NCBI GenBank assembly: GCA_900322105.1
Contig: ONYV01000078.1
Span: 1-6,146, forward strand
DNA from: an uncultured Eubacteriales bacterium
GTDB taxonomy: Bacteria; Bacillota; Clostridia; Oscillospirales; Acutalibacteraceae
Length of the DNA: 6,146 nt
Direction: 5' to 3'
Position 1 is the stretch's first letter; the number at the start of each line of letters is the position of its first letter. Position numbers and translations under genes: made by a program. This document shows, piece after piece, positions 1 to 4,340 of the stretch. The notes below the pieces were generated by a model, which was given only the letters and a program-made list of their open reading frames with translations, was not told where the DNA came from and did not search any database.

Positions 1-3
1 CAC

Positions 4-21
4 ATTGCTAATTGCTAATTG
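4..21. repeat. Tandem 7-mer repeat at window edge
   Basis: The unit ATTGCTA occurs twice in tandem, followed by a partial third copy (ATTG). The array sits three bases from the window edge, so it may not continue leftward. It could be slippage-prone, but it is too short to be sure it is more than chance. Confidence 0.4.
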
Positions 22-67
22 TATAACATGATATTTTATCACAATTAAACATTATCCAAAAGATAAA

Positions 68-111
68 AAAATGCCGCATACCCACTTTTTCAGTGTGATA
101 TGCGGCATTTT
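68..111 (-). terminator. Bidirectional intrinsic terminator ending the ilvBNC transcript
   Basis: A perfect 13-bp inverted repeat (68-80 with 99-111, core ATGCCGCATA) encloses an 18-nt loop that contains a further 4-bp CACT/AGTG pairing. Read on the minus strand, the stem is followed by a run of T (complement of 65-70 and beyond), the classical Rho-independent layout, so it should end ilvBNC transcription. Read on the plus strand it is followed by TTTTCTT, so it probably also stops any rightward transcript entering from the left. It lies about 300 nt beyond the ilvC stop. Confidence 0.85.
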
Positions 112-182
112 CTTACGATATCATATTGTACTGACGTTTACCGATAAGTCGCCAACTCATTACGTGAACTTGTAAGCACATT

Positions 183-228
183 AAACTTTCCGCATAGTAT
201 CAGGGGCGCAGTAGGTGCGGTAAAGTTT
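183..228. repeat. Interrupted inverted repeat in ilvC 3' region
   Basis: AAACTTTCCGCA (183-194) pairs with TGCGG-T-AAAGTTT (216-228), giving 12 base pairs with one bulged T at 221 and a 21-nt loop. No T-run follows on either strand, so it is not a simple terminator. It may be an RNA-stability structure in the ilvC 3' untranslated region, or part of a repeat element. Confidence 0.45.
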
Positions 229-271
229 CAAAGTGGAATGACTTGTGATTCCAAAAGAAAGTTAGCCCAAA

Positions 272-333
272 GCAAGCCTTTCGGCTTGCGGCGGCGGTGC
301 GAAGAATGCATCCCCGCGGGATGCCGCACCGTC
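272..333. repeat. Two adjacent GC-rich stem-loops
   Basis: The first hairpin is GCAAGCC/GGCTTGC (272-278 with 283-289). On the minus strand its loop is a GAAA tetraloop, a very stable RNA fold. The second is a two-tier stem: an inner GCATCCC/GGGATGC (308-314 with 318-324) inside an outer stem of about 9 bp (293-301 with 325-333, one G-T wobble), separated by a one-sided AAGAAT internal loop. Neither is followed by a clear T-run. Together they look like an intergenic palindromic element or a structured RNA 3' end; I do not recognise the family. Confidence 0.5.
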
Positions 334-401
334 TTATTGCGGAATAGAATGTACAACTCAAACGGACAGAGTGAGCGTATGCGAACGTCAGCGAATCGAC
401 T

Positions 402-416
402 CCGGCGGCTCGCCGG
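402..416. repeat. GC-rich hairpin abutting the ilvC stop codon
   Basis: CCGGCG (402-407) pairs perfectly with CGCCGG (411-416) around a three-base loop. It begins at the base next to the ilvC TAA (417-419 on the complement). A stable hairpin this close to the stop could protect the mRNA 3' end or mark the border of an inserted repeat element. Confidence 0.5.
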
Positions 417-1427
417 TTAGTCGGCGTATTTGTTTTCTTTTTGGCTCCATGCGTACATTTTGCGGATTTCTTTGCCGACGGTTTCGAGCTGATGCTCGGA
501 CTTGAGGGCACGCATAGCGTTGAAGTGAGCGCGGCCGTTCTTGTTTTCTGCGATCCACTTGGAAGCAAATGTGCCGTCCTGAATCTCGGAAAGGATCTTC
601 TTCATTTCCTTCTTGGTTTCGTCTGTGATGATCCTCTTGCCTGTCTCGTAATCACCGAACTCGGCAGTGTCGGAAATGGAGTATCTCATCAGAGAGAAAC
701 CGCCTGCATAGATCAGATCAACGATCAGCTTCATCTCGTGGATGCACTCGAAATATGCATTTTCGGGAGCATAACCTGCCTCTACCAGTGTTTCAAAACC
801 TGCCTGCATCAGAGCTGTTACGCCGCCGCAGAGTACAGCCTGCTCGCCAAAGAGGTCTGTTTCTGTTTCAATGCGGAAGGTCGTTTCCATAACAGCCGCA
901 CGTGCTGCGCCAATGCCTGCGCCATATGCCAAAGCAATGTCCAGACAATGACCGGATGCATCCTGATATACAGCAACCAGAGCAGGTGTGCCTTTGCCCT
1001 CTACATACTCGGAACGTACTGTGTGACCCGGAGCTTTCGGAGCGATCATGAATACGTCAACAAATGAAGGCGGAACGATCTGCTTGAAATGAATGTTGAA
1101 ACCGTGAGCAAATGCAATTGCCTTGCCTTCTGTCAGGTTCGGAGCAATGTCATTCTTGAAGATGTCTGCCTGCTTCTCGTCAGGTGTCAGAATCATGATA
1201 ATGTCTGCCTTCTGAGTTGCTTCTGCGGTCGTATAGACCTCAAAGCCCATCTCTTTGACGTGATCCCACTTCTTGCTTCCCTGATACAGACCGATGATAA
1301 CATTCACACCGCTCTCTTTCAGGTTGAGGGCGTGAGCATGACCTTGGCTGCCGTAACCGATGATTGCAACGGTCTTGCCCTTCAGTACGTTGATATCGCA
1401 GTCCTGTTCATAATAGATTTTTGGCAT
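417..1427 (-). CDS. ilvC: Ketol-acid reductoisomerase, class I
   Basis: The 336-residue product catalyses Mg- and NAD(P)H-dependent isomerisation and reduction of acetolactate and acetohydroxybutyrate, the second shared step of valine, leucine and isoleucine synthesis, in the cytosol. The N-terminal Rossmann domain has the GYGSQGHAHALNL nucleotide motif at residues 24-36. The C-terminal knotted helical domain carries DLFGEQ, ECIHE and YSISDTAE. The class I catalytic set is complete: His107, Lys130, Asp190, Glu194, Glu226, Glu230 and Ser251. Length fits the short bacterial class (about 330-340). I chose ATG 1427 rather than the in-frame ATG at 1448 because a GGAGG site lies 8 nt before 1427 and the family starts at this point; the upstream ATG lies before that site. 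The cofactor loop reads GLYQGSKKW, lacking the usual Arg and Ser. It is the last gene of the ilvBNC operon. Confidence 0.97.
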   Translation of the reverse strand: MPKIYYEQDCDINVLKGKTVAIIGYGSQGHAHALNLKESGVNVIIGLYQGSKKWDHVKEMGFEVYTTAEATQKADIIMILTPDEKQADIFKNDIAPNLTEGKAIAFAHGFNIHFKQIVPPSFVDVFMIAPKAPGHTVRSEYVEGKGTPALVAVYQDASGHCLDIALAYGAGIGAARAAVMETTFRIETETDLFGEQAVLCGGVTALMQAGFETLVEAGYAPENAYFECIHEMKLIVDLIYAGGFSLMRYSISDTAEFGDYETGKRIITDETKKEMKKILSEIQDGTFASKWIAENKNGRAHFNAMRALKSEHQLETVGKEIRKMYAWSQKENKYAD

Positions 1428-1626
1428 TTTCAATTCCTCCAAAATCAAAATAAAATATATTTATGAAATTCGTCAGACCGTCATACAGGTGCTTTCCTGT
1501 TTCTTCCCTTTTCTGACGATCTTACGGATACCATACGATAATATCCTGCCGCTGTCATACATCCGCTTGGACGGATGTGCGGCGCACCGTTTTCAAAAAC
1601 ACTGTCTGACAATCGCTTTGACGCTC
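1428..1626 (-). other. Hairpin-rich ilvN-ilvC intergenic leader
   Basis: This 199-nt gap is far longer than the 12 nt between ilvB and ilvN and holds no gene. Read on the minus strand it contains a 7-bp stem ACATCCG/CGGATGT (1559-1565 with 1572-1578). Nearer ilvC is a nested hairpin with an outer 8-bp stem (1470-1477 with 1512-1519) and an inner 5-bp stem (1485-1489 with 1496-1500). A third segment at 1604-1610 is complementary to 1472-1478, so it could compete with the outer stem. No convincing internal promoter, T-box motif or run of Leu/Val/Ile codons is visible. It may set ilvC expression through RNA folding or processing; that is an inference. Confidence 0.45.
1436..1440 (-). promoter_or_regulatory. 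Ribosome binding site of ilvC
   Basis: GGAGG on the minus strand lies 8 nt before the ATG at 1427. It falls inside the seven-codon extension that would result from starting at 1448, so it settles the start at 1427. Confidence 0.85.
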
Positions 1627-2124
1627 TCAGTTTTTGTTTCTGGCAACAGCAGAGTCTTTTTCAATGGCAACAGTGCCTGTGCGGACGATCTCACGAACGC
1701 CATAGGGTTTCAGAAGATCGATCAGCGTTTCAAACCGTTCCAGCGTGTCGGCAAACTGCAGCGTCATGGTGTTCTGTGATACATCTACGATCTTTGCATC
1801 CATCAGCTCGGAGATCTTCATGATATCCAGACGCTGCTTTGCAGGACAGTTCACTTTGATGAGCGCCAGTTCACGGCTGATGAACTCGTCCTTTGCAAAG
1901 GTGCGGACTTTGATGACGGGAATGACCTTGTTGAGCTGCTTTTCCAGCTGCTCGATCACATATTCGTCGCCGTCCGCTACAATGGTAATGCGTGAAAAAT
2001 TGCTGTCTTCGGTGATTCCCACCGCAAGACTGTCTATGTTAAAGCCTCGTCTGGAAAACAGCCCCGATACTTTGGAAAGCACGCCGGCATGGTTTTCGAC
2101 AAGAACAGAAAGTGTATATTTCAT
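1627..2124 (-). CDS. ilvN: Acetolactate synthase small (regulatory) subunit
   Basis: The 165-residue protein activates the IlvB catalytic subunit and gives the enzyme feedback inhibition by valine. Residues 3-74 form an ACT domain (SVLVENHAGVLSKVSGLFSRR), and about 83-157 form the small-subunit C-terminal domain, ending in the usual GVREIVRTG. Length matches the family (about 160-170). Asn11, Gly14, Ser17 and Asn29, positions whose mutation makes the E. coli homologue IlvH valine-resistant, are all present, so valine feedback is probably intact. A strong AGGAGG lies 7 nt before the ATG and overlaps the ilvB stop codon, which suggests coupled translation in equal amounts. E. coli calls this subunit IlvN or IlvH depending on isozyme; ilvN is used here for the single operon copy. 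Confidence 0.96.
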   Translation of the reverse strand: MKYTLSVLVENHAGVLSKVSGLFSRRGFNIDSLAVGITEDSNFSRITIVADGDEYVIEQLEKQLNKVIPVIKVRTFAKDEFISRELALIKVNCPAKQRLDIMKISELMDAKIVDVSQNTMTLQFADTLERFETLIDLLKPYGVREIVRTGTVAIEKDSAVARNKN

Positions 2125-2131
2125 CTGCTTT

Positions 2132-2137
2132 CCTCCT
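2132..2137 (-). promoter_or_regulatory. ilvN ribosome binding site overlapping ilvB stop
   Basis: On the minus strand the string TAAGGAGG contains both the ilvB TAA and the ilvN Shine-Dalgarno AGGAGG, sharing one A. Ribosomes ending ilvB would clear or reload directly at the ilvN start 7 nt further on, a standard layout for translational coupling of two subunits. Confidence 0.85.
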
Positions 2138-3756
2138 TATCTTGACGGAGTGTTGGGATGTACGTTGCAGACAAGCAGGAACGGCTTGTCGCTTTTCAGC
2201 ATCTCTTTGGCGTACTGCTCGGCTTCTTCGTTTGAGGAAGCGCAGGCGGCGTCAATGCCGTAAGCAGCTGCAATCTGCTGAAAATCGGGAATATCGCTCA
2301 GCTCTGTCACCGCATAGCGGCTGCCGTAATGAATATCCTGCAGCTCATGCACCATGCCGAGAACGGTGTTTCTCATCACGATGATCTTGATGTTCAGCTT
2401 GTTCTGAACGATGGTTGCCAGCTCGTTGAACATCATCTGGAACGAACCGTCACCGCACACAGCGACAACATCTCTGCTTGGTCTTGCAAACTTTGCGCCC
2501 ACTGCCGCAGGAACAGAGTAGCCCATTGTCCCCATGCCGCCCGATGTGAAAAATCTTCCGTCCGACATTTTGTAGCTGTTGGCGCACCAGATCTGGTTCT
2601 GTCCGACATCAGCGATCAACACTGCCTTTGCACGCAGCATTCCCGACAGCTTTTCCAGAAAGCTCTTCGGCTCAACATAGCCGTCAAACTTCGGATACGG
2701 CACAGCAAACTGCCGTTTCCAGCCGTTGATCTCTGCAAGCCACTCTTCGGGCGCTGTATAGTCCACCGCCTTGAGCATCTGGTTCAATACGTTTTTCATA
2801 TCGCCGACGATCGGGATATTGGTCTTCATATTCTTGCCGATCTCGGCAGGGTCGATATCAATATGTATGACGGTTGTATGCTCTGCTAACTGATCGGGCG
2901 CAGAAACCGCTCTGTCACCGACTCTTGCGCCGCAGAGAATGATGAGATCGGAATCGTGTATGGTCTTGTTGGCGGCTTTCTTGCCGTGTGAACCGATCAT
3001 GCCGACATAAAGCGGATCTTCCGAGGGCATGGTGCCGATCCCCATCATAGTGGAAACAACAGGAATGTTCGTTTTGCGGACAAATTCTCTGAACCGCAGC
3101 TTTGCGCCCGATGTCAGCACACCGCCGCCTGCAACGATCACAGGCTTCTGAGAGCGGCTGAGAATTTCAAGCGCACGTTTGATCTGCAGCGGATGTCCCG
3201 AAACGCTCGGCTTGTAGCCGATGATATTGACTTTTTCGGGATAGACAAATTCCTCGACTTCCCCTTGCTGAACGTCAACAGGCACGTCGATCAGTACAGG
3301 ACCGGGTCTGCCTGTTGAAGCAATATGAAACGCTTCTTTGAAGACCCTCGGCAGATCGGCAGTATCTTTGACAAGATAGCTATGCTTGACAAAGGATTCA
3401 CAAGCGCCCGTAATATCTGCTTCCTGAAACACGTCACGCCCGAGCTGGTCGCTCTTGACCTGTCCTGTGATCGCAACCATCGGGATAGAATCCATATAGG
3501 CAGTTGCGATGCCCGTTATCATATTCAAAGCGCCGGGACCCGATGTAGCCACGCATACCCCCACCTTGGAAAGAGCCCTTGCATAGCCGCTGGCAGCATG
3601 AGCCGCATTCTGCTCCTGCCGCACCAGCACCGCCTTGATGTCTGTATCATACAGTTTATCAAAGAACGGACAGATCACCGCTCCCGGATAACCGAATACT
3701 ATCTCAACACCTTCCTCTTGAAGGCATTTAACCATTATTTCAGCTCCGCTTAACAT
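2137..3756 (-). CDS. ilvB: Acetolactate synthase large (catalytic) subunit
   Basis: The 539-residue ThDP- and FAD-dependent enzyme condenses two pyruvates to acetolactate, or pyruvate with 2-oxobutyrate to acetohydroxybutyrate. It has the three-domain layout of the family: N-terminal pyrimidine-binding domain (about 1-165) with catalytic Glu48 in VRQEQ, central FAD-binding domain (about 190-325), and C-terminal pyrophosphate domain (about 365-530) with GDGS at 435-438 and the Mg ligand Asn463. GGRIFT-like start context is absent, but GGGAGGAGGAG lies just upstream of the ATG and MLSGAEIMVKCL matches the usual N-terminus. Variants against the common form are PGAV for PGGA, RQEQ for RHEQ, and GMVHELQ for GMVxQWx. 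The C-terminal tail after residue 530 is shorter than in E. coli IlvI or plant enzymes. The adjoining ilvN marks it as the biosynthetic rather than the catabolic type. Confidence 0.96.
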   Translation of the reverse strand: MLSGAEIMVKCLQEEGVEIVFGYPGAVICPFFDKLYDTDIKAVLVRQEQNAAHAASGYARALSKVGVCVATSGPGALNMITGIATAYMDSIPMVAITGQVKSDQLGRDVFQEADITGACESFVKHSYLVKDTADLPRVFKEAFHIASTGRPGPVLIDVPVDVQQGEVEEFVYPEKVNIIGYKPSVSGHPLQIKRALEILSRSQKPVIVAGGGVLTSGAKLRFREFVRKTNIPVVSTMMGIGTMPSEDPLYVGMIGSHGKKAANKTIHDSDLIILCGARVGDRAVSAPDQLAEHTTVIHIDIDPAEIGKNMKTNIPIVGDMKNVLNQMLKAVDYTAPEEWLAEINGWKRQFAVPYPKFDGYVEPKSFLEKLSGMLRAKAVLIADVGQNQIWCANSYKMSDGRFFTSGGMGTMGYSVPAAVGAKFARPSRDVVAVCGDGSFQMMFNELATIVQNKLNIKIIVMRNTVLGMVHELQDIHYGSRYAVTELSDIPDFQQIAAAYGIDAACASSNEEAEQYAKEMLKSDKPFLLVCNVHPNTPSR

Positions 3757-3782
3757 AGAACTCCTCCTCCCATATAAAACAC

Positions 3783-3811
3783 ATTATAACATCCCACAAA
3801 AACACTGTCAA
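3783..3811 (-). promoter_or_regulatory. Consensus sigma-A promoter of ilvBNC
   Basis: On the minus strand TTGACA (3811-3806) and TATAAT (3788-3783) are separated by exactly 17 bp, and the -10 box is preceded by TGT (extended -10). Every consensus position matches. Transcription should start near 3775, leaving a leader of only about 19 nt before ilvB. That leaves no room for a T-box or attenuator between this promoter and ilvB. Confidence 0.93.
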
Positions 3812-3829
3812 GATTCTCTCAAAAATTAG

Positions 3830-4042
3830 CACGAAAATCAATTTTGTCGGGGCAGTCACACGGGGAAAACCCTTTTCCGGCGGAAAAAGGGTTATTCCCC
3901 GCACCCCTTTCCTAAAACCGCTGATTTTACGTAAAGTTTATTATCAAATCAACAGAACTTAGTATGCTGTCGACTTTGAAATTTTGAAAATTGATTTCCG
4001 TGTTTTATTCACGATAAGTCCATTTAATCGGGGCAGTTACAC
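3830..4042. repeat. Paired inverted and direct repeats flanking the stem-loop
   Basis: CACGAAAATCAATTTT (3830-3845) recurs as its reverse complement at 3987-4002 with one mismatch. TCGGGGCAGTCACAC (3847-3861) recurs in direct orientation at 4028-4042 with one mismatch. The two motifs are one base apart on the left and 25 bases apart on the right, with one flipped relative to the other. This may be a rearranged or decayed pair of repeat-element ends; no transposase is present. Confidence 0.5.
3861..3901. repeat. Large REP-like stem-loop
   Basis: CGGGGAA (3861-3867) pairs with TTCCCCG (3895-3901). Inside it AACCCTTTTCC (3868-3878) pairs with GGAAAAAGGGTT (3882-3893) with one bulged base. The total is about 18 bp around a three-base loop. 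Neither side has a T-run, and it lies upstream of both predicted promoters, so it is not an obvious terminator for any gene here. A long, GC-rich extragenic palindrome in an AT-rich spacer suggests a repetitive extragenic (REP/MITE-like) element. Confidence 0.6.
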
Positions 4043-4210
4043 CTTTGTGAACAGGATATCATACAAAAACGGATTTGTATTTTTCTGTTTGGGTCATGAT
4101 TTGTTTTGGACGAACTGTCAAAACGCTCTGTTCATCTATGCCAAAAATGACCTATGGAAAAGTTTGTCAAGAAAAATTGCACAAATACAGCCTAAAAACT
4201 CACCGAATCA

Positions 4211-4239
4211 TTGACATTTTCACTGTTTTGTAGTTTAAT
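4211..4239 (+). promoter_or_regulatory. Sigma-A promoter of the enzyme I gene
   Basis: TTGACA (4211-4216) and TTTAAT (4234-4239) are spaced by 17 bp, a single mismatch from full consensus. The predicted start is near 4246-4247, giving a leader of about 95 nt to the TTG at 4341. The leader is AT-rich and contains a dyad at 4305-4324. Confidence 0.85.
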
Positions 4240-4304
4240 AGTATTGGTAAAGGTTTATTTCGTTCTATGATTTGAAAATAATTGTCTATTTGTGAATATT
4301 TTAA

Positions 4305-4324
4305 TATACAAGATCTGTATACAG
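4305..4324 (+). promoter_or_regulatory. Candidate operator dyad in the enzyme I leader
   Basis: TATACA-AGATC-TGTATA (4305-4321) is a perfect 6-bp inverted repeat with a 5-nt spacer. It overlaps a second perfect palindrome CTGTATACAG (4315-4324). Both end right at the ribosome binding site. A protein bound here would act as a roadblock to transcription, or the RNA could fold weakly next to the Shine-Dalgarno. No regulator is identified. Confidence 0.45.
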
Positions 4325-4325
4325 A

Positions 4326-4331
4326 AGGGAG
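4326..4331 (+). promoter_or_regulatory. Ribosome binding site for the TTG start
   Basis: AGGGAG lies 9 nt before the TTG at 4341. An in-frame TGA at 4332-4334 excludes any earlier start, and the next in-frame ATG is codon 78, inside a conserved region. Translation must therefore begin at TTG 4341 or at the adjacent TTG 4344. Confidence 0.75.
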
Positions 4332-4340
4332 TGAGACGGT

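Larger units (their letters stand above)
1..416. other. Non-coding region downstream of ilvC
   Basis: I see no convincing gene in this 416-base stretch. From the left it holds a short tandem repeat (4-21), a strong bidirectional terminator (68-111), an interrupted inverted repeat (183-228), a pair of adjacent GC-rich stem-loops (272-333) and a small GC-rich hairpin directly after the ilvC stop (402-416). If ilvC transcription runs to the terminator, its mRNA has a structured 3' untranslated region of about 300 nt. The open frames that cross this stretch have no family resemblance, and one merely runs antisense into ilvC. The 240-416 part has the look of an intergenic repeat element, which is an inference. 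Confidence 0.6.
3757..4340. other. Divergent intergenic region between ilvB and the enzyme I gene
   Basis: The 584 bases hold two outward-facing sigma-A promoters (3783-3811 minus, 4211-4239 plus). Between them lie a large GC-rich stem-loop (3861-3901), a 16-bp imperfect inverted repeat (3830-3845 with 3987-4002), a 15-bp direct repeat (3847-3861 and 4028-4042) and a 10-bp palindrome TTTACGTAAA (3926-3935). A 76-codon open frame at 3984-4214 has no good ribosome binding site or family resemblance, and I do not call it a gene. About 400 bp between the promoters are not explained by known signals. Confidence 0.6.

Noticed and set aside
238..420. 60-codon plus-strand frame downstream of ilvC
   Set aside because: It lies entirely in the hairpin-rich non-coding stretch, lacks a ribosome binding site and has no recognisable domain.
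200..568. 122-codon minus-strand frame overlapping the ilvC 3' end
   Set aside because: It overlaps 152 bases of the clearly real ilvC in another frame and has low-complexity, Ser/Lys/Arg-rich composition typical of a shadow frame.
1428..1626. T-box riboswitch in the ilvC leader
   Set aside because: The GGGTGGTACCGCG-type T-box sequence and a specifier-loop layout are absent, and the gap is within an operon rather than at its head.
3812..3828. CodY-like box upstream of the ilvB -35
   Set aside because: The best 15-base alignment to AATTTTCWGAAAATT has about four mismatches, which is common by chance in AT-rich DNA.
4061..4090. ATACAAA/TTTGTAT hairpin followed by T-rich sequence, as a terminator
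   Set aside because: The 7-bp stem has one G-C pair and is too weak for an intrinsic terminator, and no gene ends just upstream on the plus strand.
3984..4214. 76-codon plus-strand open frame in the divergent spacer
   Set aside because: It has no Shine-Dalgarno, starts inside one of the repeat copies, ends inside the -35 box of the next promoter, and its translation resembles no family I know.
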